From Bryoerythrophyllum caledonicum (taxonomy: Eukaryota > Streptophyta > Bryopsida > Pottiales > Pottiaceae), in assembly GCA_963971425.1 (NCBI GenBank), contig OZ020514.1:38973158-39037157 (forward strand): a stretch of DNA of 64,000 bases. Reading direction: 5' to 3'. Of this stretch, positions 28,911 through 41,446 are shown piece by piece (positions within the stretch are counted from its first letter, which is position 1; each line of letters begins with the position of its first letter). Position numbers and translations under genes: made by a program. The notes beneath the pieces are model-generated. The model made no database searches. It worked only from the letters and a program-made list of their open reading frames with translations, and was not told the DNA's origin.

Positions 28911-31900
28911 AAACACGCGCCTAAAGAGCCAATATAACGATTAGCACTATAGGCATTCAAATAGAGTTTGTTCACGTCTTTCCGAAGTATGGCGTGCTCC
29001 AATGACCAAGGGTCATGGATGCAGGAAATCCTTCAACTAGCGTGAGAGTCGGACCTACGTCTTTGCCAGCACGGACAGAAATGATCCATGGTCACAGGAG
29101 GCGAGAGCCAAACCTTCGTCTCCCTTCAAGCATGACAAAGGGCTGTGAGCCTCACCACACATGTTGAAAAATTGACTAGTGAGAACTTTGGGGTATGAAA
29201 ATTCTAGATGAGCGTGTCGTTTTCTCAAGAAAATTGATGAATATTGTAGATAGCACACTGCGGAGAGAAGCGCCTGATGATGAAGCTGAGTGGGCTGATA
29301 AGGATGCCAGTCGATTATTATTTTGGCTGTGGACCCAAACCTATGTGCAGGTTGATGACCTGCAGGACAGCCAACCAGATGTGGCGTAAGCTGAGTATTG
29401 TGCACGAACAAAACGCCACAGAGAACATACAGCTGCTACAACATAATTTCTTTGAGCTTATGATGAGACCAAATGCTGACTACGTTAGCGCGGTAGAACA
29501 ATTGGCAAACGGGCTAACAGATCTGGAAAAGCCTGCAAGTGAACAAGCGGTGATATGCAAGGTGATATGCTTCTTGCCACTGAGATTGAGATATTTCACA
29601 GCTGCGTGGGACATCCTCCCGCACATTGAGCAACAGAGTCTTGAGTCTCTGAACTGCGACTTCTGAAAGAAGAAGCAAGAAATTGCATTCACAACAAGGT
29701 AGATGAAAAAGTCAACTAAGCATTTTTCTCCAGAGGGAGCACATCTGAGGCCGGTCATAAACATGGTAATAGAGACATCACTGCAGATGAGAAAAAAAAG
29801 CGCGCAGCCAAGATGGTTTTATTGAAGAAGCAAGAATGTGCAATAGATGCGCAAGAAGGGCCTTTGGAAGTTCGACGCGGAGTGCCTCGAAGAGAAGAAG
29901 GAAAGTGGTTGCCGTAAGACTGAGAGACCATCAGGATCAAAAGGTCAAGAGGCGAAGAGCATGCTGCGGCCAGCAACGATGCCGATGAAGAGGAGGAAAA
30001 TATGGCGTTCATCGATCATGTAGGAGAGATTGAGGAGGACGTCGCCTGGTACATGGACAGTGGAGCGACGGACCACATGATGGATCGCCTTGACTAATTC
30101 ACATCTTTCAAAGAAGTGGCAAGATGCCGCTGGCCAGTCATGATTGCAAACAATTGACGCATTTGGGTGCGGGGCATTGGCATGATCCGTGTCAAATGCT
30201 TCATTGACAACAAGTGGCTAGAACGAAGGCTAGAGAAGGTACTGTTCGAACCTGAACTGCACGAGAACGTATTCTTTGTTGGATAGGCAATAGATTGCAG
30301 TTTTGTGACAACCTACACAAGGCGCGCGCGCCATCTCACCACTGCCAGCGGAAGCGGGGTGCTGACCGGGACGCGCACCACAAAGTTACACAGGATGTAA
30401 ATAGAGGTGACACTATTGCAAGACCTACAAGTCTTGCAAACTTTGTGACAACTGAAAGAGCATCAAATCAGGTGAGACACCCTCAATCGTCAAGAAAATT
30501 AACTCTTTGGCACCAAAGATTTAGGCACGTGAATAGTTCCGCCATCCTTATCATGCATTTACTAGAGTCAGTGCTAGTCAATTGCTCAGGCTAAAGGACG
30601 CAAAGGTACCGCACACCATATGAGCTGCGTCGGGGAAGAAGAACTACGTCGATAGGGCAGCTTTGGGTTCTTAGCAGCGTGGCTTACATACACATGTCCA
30701 AGGCACTCGGATCTTGGACCCTAAAAGCGTGAAGGCCATACTTGTGGGCTACTGCGCCAATATACTATAGCGTACATTATCGGCTTTGTTATTCAAAGAA
30801 TCACCCCATTGTAATTAGTCGTGGCGTCATATTTGACGAGTTCACACCACCAGCCAAAGCCGTGGGCAATAATGTCTCAAGCGTCCTTACTCTGCACGTT
30901 GACAATACTGCCCAACCAATTAAGGACACAACTTTACCAACTCTAGCGCAGCAAGTGCGTGACAAGGATGTCGCGAGTGGCGCAGACGTGCCATCGCCTG
31001 ACAACCACAAAGACCAAATCTACGTGGGTAGTGACGGAAATCCCAAAGGAGGCCACGACGTGGGATACCTAAGCAAGGGGCCAAGATTTGCGCCGCTCAC
31101 CTCGCCTAGCTCGTATGAGAGGTGCTCTTGCACTCTTAACAGAGTGCGTATACATGATATGATTTTGTACCGGTTACCCGCTTGCTCAGCGTGAAGATAT
31201 GATCTTCATCTCGTAAATTTTGCTTCCTCCCTCGCGAGTCTCAGCTGCTGGTCACTTCTGTGTGTCACACACACATCATCCAACTAATCTACCTTGAAAC
31301 AAACCATGCACATTCCCATGTCAACGTCAACTGAGGCAAACCGTGGTAACGTGACATGACTTGTATTGATTGTGACGATACATGATAAGTCTATTGCACT
31401 ATCTTTCACCAGGTAGTTATCAACCGACTATTATCTATGTAACAATTAAGGGACCCGTCTCAACACTATTGGTATCCTTTTCGTAGAGAACAACATTTTA
31501 AGCCATAATAGTGCTACATACTCGATTTTTTTGCGAGCATAGCAAGCACATCCTCGCGCCAGCATGAGGACCCCGATAGCTACCACAATGTCGTGGGCAA
31601 CCCACAAGCTAAAGAGTGGACAGCTACAATACAGACAGAATATGATTCCTTGATGAAGTCTGAAACTTGGAGGCTTGTGCCACTATCCAAGGGAAGGAAG
31701 GCTGTAAGATGCAAGTGGATTTTTTGCACATGGACGTATGCAAAAGGATCAATTTCGAAGTACAAGGCGCTTAGTTTCCCAAGGCAACATTCAAACTCAT
31801 GGAGTTGACTACGACCAAAGTTTTAGTCCGGCCGTCAAATACGATGCCATCCGCGCAGTGCTAGGGATCGCTACCCAACAGGATTGCCTTCTTAAACAGC

Positions 31901-32207
31901 CTCATAGATACGGTCCTCTATATGCTCCTGCCACTTGGTTTTGAGGTCAAATTTTCATATAGTGCCACTCTAGTATGCTTGGTGGTGCGAAGTGTGTACG
32001 GTTTCATGCAATAAGGCAGGATTTGGAACAAAACCTTCAACGGCTTCCTACTGAAGTTCGAGCTTGAGCCCACAAACGCCGACCCTTGTGTCTACGTCTC
32101 ACAGGAGACGCCACATCTCCTTGTTACACTATTTATCGATGATGGACTTGCTTGCTGTGCCGTATAACAACGCTTGGATGCACTTCATCCATTACATGCA
32201 GTAGAGA

Positions 32208-35200
32208 CTACTAATCGGGAAAAACCGGGCCTATTTTTCAATACTGCGGCTATATTGTGTCAGTATGTAAAATTCGAGTGAACAGTAGAGTATGGATGCA
32301 GTACTGATACTATACCTTGTAAATACCTATTGCATCAAATACAAAAGCAAGCCTAAAAGTGTACATGGCATTAATCTTGAATAGAGCACCGCAAAAGTAC
32401 CAGCACATTACTTTTTCACGACTGCGGTCCAATTGAAATAGTACTGCTATAAGTGAAAAAAACAAACTCCGTCAATTCTGCGAAAAGGTATTCTTGCGGT
32501 ACTAAATAAATACAGCATATTGACTACTATTCTTCATTGACTCAATACTGCTGGAGAACTCCAACCGACCTCTAGCAGGATTGTAATGCAAAACATTTTT
32601 TCAAATTTTGCAATATTGCGAAATGATTGCATGTATACTTAAACCATGGTGCTGAAGTGTACTGAAATAATACTCTTGATGAACTTTGCATGTACATTTT
32701 GGGTTCTAAAAAATGTTCAAATTTATAGATACTCATATTACACACATACATTTGAAATTTATGAAAATCTCCAAATCTATAGATATGAATGTTGATGTGT
32801 TCCAAATGTACATTTGAGGTTCTACAAATCTTCCACTCCAAAGATAATGAATAAAGTATTGCGGACATTTGAAGCACATTGTTATCTGTGATATCCACAG
32901 ATTTTCAAAGACAGTTCTACGTCCACGTCCCACACGGCTTCGGGAGGCGGCAACTGCAGTAGGACGGCGGCAACGACCTCCGCCGCGACGGGTCCCCTCT
33001 TCAACGGCTGACTAGAAAGCTTGAAAGCTCCATCCACACCCACAGGTTTCACCTCATCACATCAGCTGCCACTTTGCTGCTCCCCAACTAAACATATTCT
33101 CGCCCAACAAGCACTCAGAAACTGTCCTTCATTCGTCCCTCTGCGCAACATGCATTTCCTTCCCCACACTCTCAATCAGCCTCCGCGCTTGCCCTGTCTT
33201 CACATCAGCAATCCATAGGTTCAGCAACGAGGGAGGGCCATCCTCCTACGACAATAGCAACAAACATCAGGAGCAGTTCAAAAACAAACAATATATCATC
33301 AACATCACCATCCATCAAATATTGGAATGTACCATGTCGTGATAGGAACTAACAACTGCAGAGCTCTCGTACGAACTCATACAGACGATCTACATTAACT
33401 CAAGTAGAATAGGAAAACACTCACAAGTCTTCACTATCAAATGTCAACCACCATACTTCGAGATAAATTCGGATAGCGACGGCGAAGGTTGTAAGCTTGT
33501 ACAGAGAAGGCCCATACCGCTCTCTCTGCTCCTCCATCGGCCTGCAAATCAATCACAAATAAACCGATGATCAATCTCGTCAGCCTAGTTGGAATCAGTG
33601 GAGATATACATTAACAAATGGAACAGATCATGACACTACCAAATCCATATATAAAGGCTGAGAAGGTGAGCATGCCTACCCATGGTCATCATTTATTTTA
33701 CAGACGAAATCCAATAATACCTGTTCCACAAGCAACACCAATTCAGATGGTGATATATTGGCACTAACTCTTGAATATGAAAGAAGTTTTTTTAATTTTA
33801 TTTACTCAGTGTTGTATGTAGTTGATGCATACATCAACAAAAATACCTAAGAATTAGATGGAATTAAGAAGAAGGTGCAACCCAAAATATACCTGAGGGC
33901 AGCCTAAAAGATACTTGACAAGAGTTTTCCAAACGCCACTTGCAGAACCTAGCTGAGCCAATGTACGCCGGCTGTGCAAATACATAGAAAATCAGACATG
34001 TGTGTTGATTGTGGGTACTCATTTCCAGAGATCTGAAACATCACAAATCGACAAATCCAGGGGGCTAAATTCTTTCCATACTGAGTATATTTTAGGGCAC
34101 AATGGTATCAACAGCATGGCCTCTATGAAGAAAAGCGCGGGTGTGAGTATGAAGGGATTAAGAAAACATCATGGATGCAGGCATGATACGGTCTTCCGTG
34201 GCAAATTAAGAAGCATGGGACAATTTATCAACGCACCTGTCCATTTGCTGGTTCCAAAGAAGTACATATTTGTTGTGAAATTTTCCTATGTGTGGTTTGA
34301 GGGTTGTATGAAATGTGCCTGTATGAAACGGTTCCCGACTGACGTTTAAGGGTTGAGGTTTGCCAGACGTTACCAGCTGACGAAGTTGGTTTTGGCACCT
34401 TGTAGAAGGCCATTGACAGGGCGCTCAGGGCCAAGAATTCCCTCCAGCAACTTCCGGATGCTTATTCTTGTGTAGAAGGACCTGAGCACAAGCTTTACCG
34501 CATCCGCACACGCTGCACTTGTCAGGCATTCCTCAAACACACCAAACAATCTACTTTTACAACAGATTCTCCAGCAAGGTCATTTGCTTCTACAAGGAAA
34601 ACGAAGAAGCTTACATCCTGCTCCCGGAGTTGTAATCAGGATCAATTCGGATGCCTGCAAGCTTGAGCTCCGGCTTGGCGAATTCCGCCACAGGAGGCAG
34701 CGAGCGCCGCTCCAGGAACAGAATCTCATCACGTTGGGGCTAGAATGAGAGCGCGGGGATTGGCGGCCCGTCCACTATCTCCCTCATCTCCTTCGGCGGC
34801 AGCTGGTACCCTGACACCGCCCCTGCGCGTGCACACACACACACAAAGAGGATGAAGACCATGTCCACAAGCAAACATAATTTAGAAAAAAAAACCATAG
34901 CACTGCTCTAGATTAGAGGGAAAATTAGGTTGAGGTTAAGAGGAAATGCAGTGGACAAAACCTGGAAAAAGCACTGGAGCAAGTTAGGTTGAGGAGAAGA
35001 AGGGGGAAGTGCACACCATCAGTGTTGGTGGAGCCATTCTTCTTGCTTAGTGCTACCACTAAGCGTCTATTGGCGATGAGCTGATGCCGCGGTGGTGATG
35101 CAAAAGGGAGGCTTGTGGACGATGAGGAGCTTGGCAAGCGGCGAGGGAGGTGGGTGCGCTTCAAGGTCGGCGGCGCTTGAAATTGAAAATGAACTGAAAT

Positions 35201-35502
35201 TGAAAATGAATTTATCATTCCAAATTTCAATATTGCAATGGTGTAGTTTCAGTATGCATGTAGGACTGTAGAATTGGCTTGCCATTGTACAATAAGCGTA
35301 CTATGTAAATACTGCGTCAATTGATACTGAAGCAATTAAGGCATGTGAAGCAATACTGACGAGAACGACATTCACAGCATATTGCGTCGTTTTATCATTT
35401 TTCAATACTGATGCGGTACTTGTGAAACACTGCGTAAATACTTTTTAGAAGATCGACTGCAGCAGTATTTCCGCGATTGGGGGGCACTTTCCTGATTAGT
35501 AG
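32208..35502 (-). mobile_element. TIR transposon (CACTA-like) carrying glutamyl endopeptidase exons
   Basis: The ends are inverted: CTACTAATCGGGAAA at 32208 and TTTCCTGATTAGTAG ending at 35502 (one mismatch in 15). Both subterminal 300-400 bases are dense in short AATACTG(C)/CAGTATT repeats in mixed orientation, as in CACTA elements, although the tip is not the canonical CACTA and no clear 3-base duplication is seen. It interrupts the reverse transcriptase of the decayed copia element, whose reading resumes on both sides. No transposase is present. The cargo is described in the next entry. Stretches 32660-33000 and 33560-34340 hold no other recognisable gene. Confidence 0.7.
33150..35230 (-). 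pseudogene. Captured exons of chloroplast glutamyl endopeptidase
   Basis: The plant chloroplast glutamyl endopeptidase is a serine peptidase of the prolyl-oligopeptidase clan. Minus-strand pieces in gene order: a Ser/Arg-rich transit-peptide-like exon (about 35230-35018); exon about 34825-34615, encoding GYQLPPKEMREIVDGPPIPA, a TAG after LSF, and LFLERRSLPPVAEFAKPELK, ending AGIRIDPDYNSGSRM; exon 34481-34374 (SFYTRISIRKLL, then ILGPERPVNGLLQGAKTNFV); and about 33245-33150 (SLLNLWIADVKTGQARRLIE). The AT|G codon is split exactly across the second and third pieces, so introns were captured with the exons. The catalytic C-terminal domain is absent. Confidence 0.75.
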
Positions 35503-35867
35503 CTAACACTCGCTCTTCTGCTGATTTGTATGTTGGACTCCACATACATCAAGATACTAGTCGCCAAATTATTTACGTGAATCATTCGGTGTATATGCAG
35601 CGCATCTTTTTGCGTTTCGTTTTAAAGGATGCAAGATAGTAACTCCACCCGTTGATCCTAATGTCCAGCTTGAGGACTTTGCGGACACAAATGAGGAAGT
35701 TTCTTTTGCTTATCCAGCTGCAGTCGGCTACTCGCTTTTTGTACAGATTCTAACTCGGCCTAATACCAGCTAGCTGTTAGCGGGTTGTGCAGTTCTCTGC
35801 AAATCAGCAACGACCTCATTTGCGTACTGTCAGTTGCAGTAATTATTTCTAGTTGATACTTTGAATC

Positions 35868-36155
35868 TATTAAGATAGAGCTATATACCGAAAGGAAATA
35901 GAGCTACAGACACTAGGGAAACCAAAATATAAGAGAGAAAGAGCAAATAACATAAATATATGTGGAATATATTGGCTATGGAGAAGTGTCTTCACCTCAG
36001 TGAGAGAGTTGCCTTATATACTTTCCTCCCACCATAGAAGGTAAAGTAAACTACAAGCTCACTTTACTTTGAGTGGATATAGAAACATAAGTTCCTTTTG
36101 CCTTATGCGGATATAGAAACTAGTGATCGTTTCTAAGTTGACTTTTATTTTAACA
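35868..36155 (-). repeat. Copia 3' LTR
   Basis: 288 bases matching 46494-46781. Its outer tip is TATTAA instead of TGTTAA, a point change. It is flanked outside by GAATC. Confidence 0.92.
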
Positions 36156-36248
36156 CTCCTCCTCGATCTGGAGTTACCTCATTAAAAACTATTTCCATGG
36201 CAAAGACCTAAAGTAGGAAAAATCCATAGATCTAGAAAAGAGTATATC

Positions 36249-37658
36249 TTATCGAGGATTCAACTCATGAAGCAACTTCATCCCAGCCTCCTGTACTAGC
36301 CTTCTATGTGTATGGGTTGGGAGAGCTTTAGTCAGCATATCAGCTATATTATGGGCTGAATCAATCTTCATTACCTCAATTTGTCCACTTTGTTTAAGAT
36401 CTTGAGTGAATCTAAATATCTGAGGGCAGATACGCTTGACTCGGTTAATTTTGATAAAACTGGCTCCTACTTGTGCATGGCATGCAACATTGTCTTCAAA
36501 GATGATAGTTGGTTTGTTGTCTCGGATAAGCCCACATTGCTCCATGATTACCTTGTGCATATTGCGTAGCCATACTGCCTTCCTAGTGGCTTCATGAAAT
36601 GCAATCAGCTCCGAATGGTTGACAAAAGTGGCCGTGACGGTGTGCTTCACAGACTTCCATGAGATTGGTGCGTTATTCTTGAGGAAGACGTAGCCGATCT
36701 GGAACATGCCAGAATCTTCATCAGACTTGAAACCAACATCAGCACAACCAGTGATTTTTTGGGTTCCATCCTTGGTGTAGTGTAGCCCCAAGTCTTCTGT
36801 GCCTCTGAGGTATTGAAGTAGATGCTTCACTCCATTCCAGTGACGCACTCCGAGCTTTTAGCTGTGCCTGGCAAGTACACTTATTGCAAAGGAAATATCC
36901 GGGCGCGTATACGTAGACAAGTTCAAAAGAGCCCCTACGACTGCAGGGTACATGTTCTTGTCATAGAGCTCCTCCTCCTCCTCGCAAGGACGGTAGAAAT
37001 CATCAAGTTTTCTACTTCGCCCCATCATGGGGGCGGAAAAAGGACTAGCTTGGTCCACATTGAACCTTTTCAACAAGGTTTGAGTATAAGTGCTTTGATG
37101 GAGAAAAATACTTCCATCAGGCAAATAAGCCACTTGGAGTCCTAGGCAGAAAGTAGTCTTGCCTGGCGACTTCATCTCAAATTGGGTCGTGAGTAAGCTC
37201 ATAGCATGCTTACAAGTGTCTGAGGTGCCTACAAGGTTAAGGTCATCCACACACACTGCAATAATAACAAAACCGGTAGCCTCCTTCAAAGTGAAGAGAC
37301 AAGGTAGAGCCTGATCATGTCGGAACTTGTGATGAAGCAAGAAGTCGCGTAAGTGCTTATACCACATCCTACCGGCTTATTTGAGACCATAGAGAGCTTT
37401 CTAGAGTTTGAGTCCAGAATAGGATCCCTGGATATCCTCTAGAGGGGTCTTCGAGAAGAAATTAGGTGGAGGTCTAATGAGTATAGCAACATCTAGTGGA
37501 CCATATAGGTAGGCAGTAACAACATCAAGGAGTTGAGTATCTAAAGAGTATTGTACAGCCATACTTACCAAATAGCGAAACGTGCCTGAGTCCATAATAA
37601 GGGAGTAGGTGAAGTTATAATCCACTTTGGGTCTTTGAGTGAATCCCTGGGCTACCAA
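36249..37658 (-). pseudogene. Copia reverse transcriptase and RNase H
   Basis: Three open blocks on the minus strand make up the end of pol. 37658-37401 covers the front of the polymerase (VDYNFTYSLIMDSGTFRYLV). 37367-36858 holds the palm (FVIIAVCVDDLNLVG, the YVDD box reading CVDD) and QASPFSAPMMGRSRKLDDF. 36848-36249 is RNase H (WNGVKHLLQYLRGTEDLGLH, TGCADVGFKSDEDSGMF, TVTATFVNHSELIAFHEATR) and ends TKALPTHTHRRLVQEAGMKL and a stop about 90 bases before the LTR. The Ty1/copia RNase H acidic residues are seen in the CADVGF and SELIAFHEA contexts. In-frame stops between the blocks make it non-functional. Confidence 0.85.
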
Positions 37659-38424
37659 CCAGACTTTATACCGAACAACATGCCCTTGAACATTTCATTT
37701 TTTAGAAAATATGAGTTTGAAACCTACAGGCTTAGAAGGGAGGTTAGTGACTAAGGGACCAAAGACACTATGCTTCCCAAAGCTTCTAACCATTAGGGCC
37801 AGTCAGAACTTGCTTTGGCTTTATCTACTGTCACAGGATCAGAACCTGAGGAAGTAATCCGGGTGACAAAGGTAAGCACAAAGTTAGATTCAACTCAGGT
37901 ACAAATGAAAGATTGATCAGAGTCTGGAGGAGACAAGAGATCACTATGAAGACTGAGAGGGTTGGTCTGGGGCACTTTGGCAGAAGGTAGGATTGGATCA
38001 ATGCTACGCTTCTGAGGCTTAATAGTGCCCGGTGAAGGACCAATATTAGGAAGTGGATTGCTAGTCAGCCTCGGGGTATTGCTGAACCATCCGGTAATTT
38101 TTCAGCAACGAACTTGAGCTCTAGAAGCTTAGAAACTTTTGAATCAGCAAGGGTAGTTCGAGGATCAGGGTTCTGAGTGAAGGTCTCTGGAGCCCAGAAC
38201 TCCAAACCGGGACTAGACTTAGGGGCTACTGTGGAAATAAACTAAGTTTCCTCAAACTGACAGTTTTGAAATCGGGCTCTTTGAAGAGTACCGATTGAGG
38301 GAATGACATAGCGAATGATACAGGGGGAATCAAAACCTATATATATACCTTCTAGACGGTGAATACCTACCTTCTTCCTTTGAAGCTCTGCTACAGGGAC
38401 CCATACACGACACCCAAAGGTTCT

Positions 38425-38672
38425 CTATTGAGCAACATTAGGAACTTGTCCTGATGCTAGCTCTAAAGGAGAATGATTATTGAGTAAAGTAGGACGTAAC
38501 CTAAGTAGAGTAGCTGCACGGAGTACTGCATGACTCCAAAAGCTAAAAGGAAGTTTGGCATGTATCAAAAGGGGTCGTGTAATGAGCTCAATCTTCTTGG
38601 TGAAAGCTTCAACTAGACCATTTTGAGAATGCTCATAAGAAACGGAATAAGTCAAGGTAATACCCGATGCTA
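38425..38672 (-). pseudogene. Copia integrase core, part after the CACTA insertion
   Basis: The minus strand encodes SGITLTYSVSYEHSQNGLVE, then KKIELITRPLLIHAKLPFSF and WSHAVLRAATLLRLRPT. The SYEHSQNGLVE box carries the third acidic residue region of the DD35E integrase core. The other half lies beyond the CACTA element at 42579-42680. With one copy of the CTA duplication removed, the two halves meet in frame. Confidence 0.85.
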
Positions 38673-40309
38673 CACTATAAGAAAACCGTGTTTTTTGTCA
38701 TGTCTTCAGTGATGTCTCAAAAAACGCAAAGACATCTACGGTCATGTCTTGCAAGCGCGAAGACATCTTAGACAAGGTGGATGTCTAAGAAGACATCCGG
38801 GAAGACACGGAAGACATCTCTGTGTCTAAGACGTCTAGAGGTAATTTTGGGAGGGTAAAGTCTGTGCCACGTGGGAGCCACGTCAGAGACACATCAGCGC
38901 CAAGTGAACGGGCAGTGCCACATGGCAATGAATTTCATCCTTATGTGGACTTTTCCGTGGTCCCACATACAATGACGTGGCGGCGCCAAAATTTGACATG
39001 GCACATGGGAAAATCTGACATGGCATGACGTGGCAGGCGGGAAATCCAACGTGGACCCGGAAAAATGACGTGGCATGCCACGTCAGCATCGTTTTGGGGG
39101 TTTTTATACTCAAAATATGTTCCTGATAGACATCCCAGATGTTTGGGCCGACATCCACAATGTCTTCAAGGATGTCTTAAGTGATGTCTTCTGAACTAAA
39201 GTAGCATCTGCCGAGACATCGCTTGAGACATGGTACTGCTCCAGTGATGTAGTAGAGGATGTTTTAGAGGATGTCTTAGGGGATGTTTGGGAGGATGTTC
39301 AAGATGATGTTTGCTATGTCGTTTGAGAAGATGTTTGCGAAGATGCTGGAGATGATGTTTGCTATGACGTTTCAAAAGATGTTCAAGAAGATGCTACAGA
39401 TGATGTTTGATATGACGTTTGAGAAGATGTTCGAGAGGACGTGATTGCACAAACGTCCTAGAAAACATCTGTGACGACTTGTATAGGATGTCTTACAAGA
39501 CATCCACAGCTATATGTAGACGTCTTTTGAAGCATGCTCCACTCACCATTCAAACATCCACTGTGACATCGGAATGTCTTCCCTTCCTGTTCTAGACATC
39601 TTCCAATACATCTCACATAACATTCAAAGACATATATAGACATCGCAGTACCCAATGTTCAAAATGTCTACAATACTGATGGCTGCTTGTCAAGAGTAAG
39701 TATTTTCATTGCATACTCAAAACACGAGGTGACATCACAAATTAGTTGTTATAACAATATTGTTTGTTACCTAATAAAAAAATTACATCAAAAAAATACT
39801 TCTATCTACATCAACGATGTATTACGTACCCACAACTTCAAATTGCTCCTCTGTCATCACTGGTTGTCGCTACTCCCATATGGTCGTGCGCATGTCCAAC
39901 ACTGCACATGTTCAACAAGCCAATAACGCATGCAATTAAACAAGGGTTTAACATATTAAGAAGAAAATTGCTATAAATCCCGTTAGCAGGACGACCTATA
40001 TATGCATGGTTAACTTCTAAACGCCAAAAAATTGTTAGTCTTAATCTCACCACTATGTGAACGTTCCACATGTCCCTCAAAGTAGAATACAAGTTGCTAT
40101 ATGTGACAAAATGTCTTCTGGGATGTTCTAGCAGACATCTCAGACGCTCATGGAAATGTTGACGCGTTTGACTGGACGTCTTCGAAGACGTCTTCAAAGA
40201 CGTCTTTGAAAATGTCTTCAAGATTTCCCGTGTTGTTCATACGTCGTGCAGTGGCTCACTTGAGTCTCATTCGGGCCAGCATTATATTGTGCAATCACTC
40301 ACCTACTTG

Positions 40310-40570
40310 CACGCCTCTTTCTTTATTTCTGCTTTGCTGCCTCTACACTCTAAACTCTAACACTCTCAAACTCTAAACCTTTAACATCTAAACCACACAC
40401 TCTAAAACTCTAAAACTCTAACCTCTACACTCTAAACTTTAACATCCTAACTTGTAAACTCAGTCTACACTCTAAAACTCTAACCTCTACACTCTAAACT
40501 CTAACATCCTAACTTGTAAACTCAGTCTACACTCTAAAACTCTAACCTCTACATTCTAAACTCTAACTAC
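40310..40570. repeat. Tandem minisatellite (CTCTAAA-type) inside the CACTA element
   Basis: Built from ACTCTAAA/CTCTAACC words. A block of about 63 bases containing AACATCCTAACTTGTAAACT occurs twice in full (from about 40437 and 40500). The words resemble plant telomere repeats with one change, but the higher-order unit shows a local minisatellite. Confidence 0.65.
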
Positions 40571-40807
40571 TTAGAGAAATGAAGGCCAAAGTGAGCTTTG
40601 TGCAGCCTCAAATTCTACTTAAAGGTCTCATGACCTAACTATGGCTGCAGCTGCTAACCCTAGCCGCCTCTGTTCATTCAGTGAACTCGATGAAATTCAT
40701 CCTAGTTGATGGTTATGAATGTCATTATAGACATCTTCATGGACGTCATCTTAGACATCTTCATGGACGTCATCTTAGACATCTTCATTGACAGTTCGAT
40801 GTCGTGA

Positions 40808-41446
40808 TTGATGTCTTTTCAAATGTTCGAATGTTGGCCAAGCTTTGCAAATTGGCTTAGAGCACGGGCGCTGCAAGCAGAAGGGGCTGGTGAACGTTTG
40901 GATGAGGACGTGGTACGATACTCATGTCCCCCGGAGCGATTTGCAACCTCACATCATCAAATGAGCGCATTCGAGATGCATATGCGAGTTTGGACTTTCG
41001 AGGGGGGTCTCGTTACTCAAGATTCTTGTATAGTGGCAACCTATACACAACAACTGCGTTGGGGGATTCAGAATGGGAGGCTCATTGACCATACTGCGGA
41101 GCATGTGGAGTTTATTGAGGAAATACTGGAGTTGTAATTACTGAATCACTGCACCACGGTGTTGCTCTGCGAATAGATAAGACCCTCAAAGGATGTGCGA
41201 GTGCCCAACATTGAGCGCGACAAGTACGGATTCAACGTAGCGAACTTCAACCACATGGACGGCAGAGTGCATCCGGATTCATTTGCATTTCCCTTGCATT
41301 GTCAACAGGTTTTCTTCTTAGATGACCCTAGCAGACGCAGATGGAAGATCGTGTGCCGAACAAAGGTCCAAGGTCGGCGTACAGCAATACAACATCGGCA
41401 GCCATTGGCAAGTGAAATCGCAATCGGTGATGATGCGGACTTTTGA
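40808..41446 (+). pseudogene. DUF4216-type C-terminal region of a CACTA transposase gene
   Basis: The plus strand reads GGLVTQDSCIVATYTQQLRW, EFIEEILEL, a TAA, a short stretch to TTVLLCE, a TAG, then VPNIERDKYGFNVANFNHM and FAFPLHCQQVFFLDDPSRRR with WKIVCRTKV. The order (Y-x-G-x-LxxIxEL, then D..GF..VNFN, then QVFYxxDP, then W..V..TK) is the DUF4216 domain at the C-terminus of plant En/Spm TNP2-type transposase genes. The catalytic transposase part and the other CACTA protein are not seen. Two nonsense changes break it. It is oriented opposite to the host copia genes. Confidence 0.7.

Larger units (their letters stand above)
29195..35830 (+). pseudogene. Heavily decayed copia retrotransposon, interrupted
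   Basis: Plus-strand pieces of gag-pol lie in order. Gag (29360-29665: RKLSIVHEQNATENIQLLQH and NADYVSAVEQLANGLTDLEK). Protease at about 30050 (WYMDSGATDHM). Pre-integrase at about 30510 (LWHQRF). A late integrase piece near 30740. Reverse transcriptase start at 31600-31900 (EWTATIQTEYDSLMKSETWR, YDQSFSPAVKYDAIRAVLGI). A VTLFIDDG piece near 32130 stands for the YVDD box. After the insertion at 32208-35502 the polymerase continues at 35515 (ADLYVGLHIHQDTSRQIIYV and FAYPAAVGYSLFVQILTRPN). Many stops and shifts. No LTRs were found, and the 3' end is lost near 35830. Confidence 0.8.

Noticed and set aside
40310-40570. Interstitial telomere repeat
   Set aside because: The words are CTCTAAA/ACTCTAAC and not CCCTAAA, and they form a ~63-base higher-order minisatellite inside the CACTA element.
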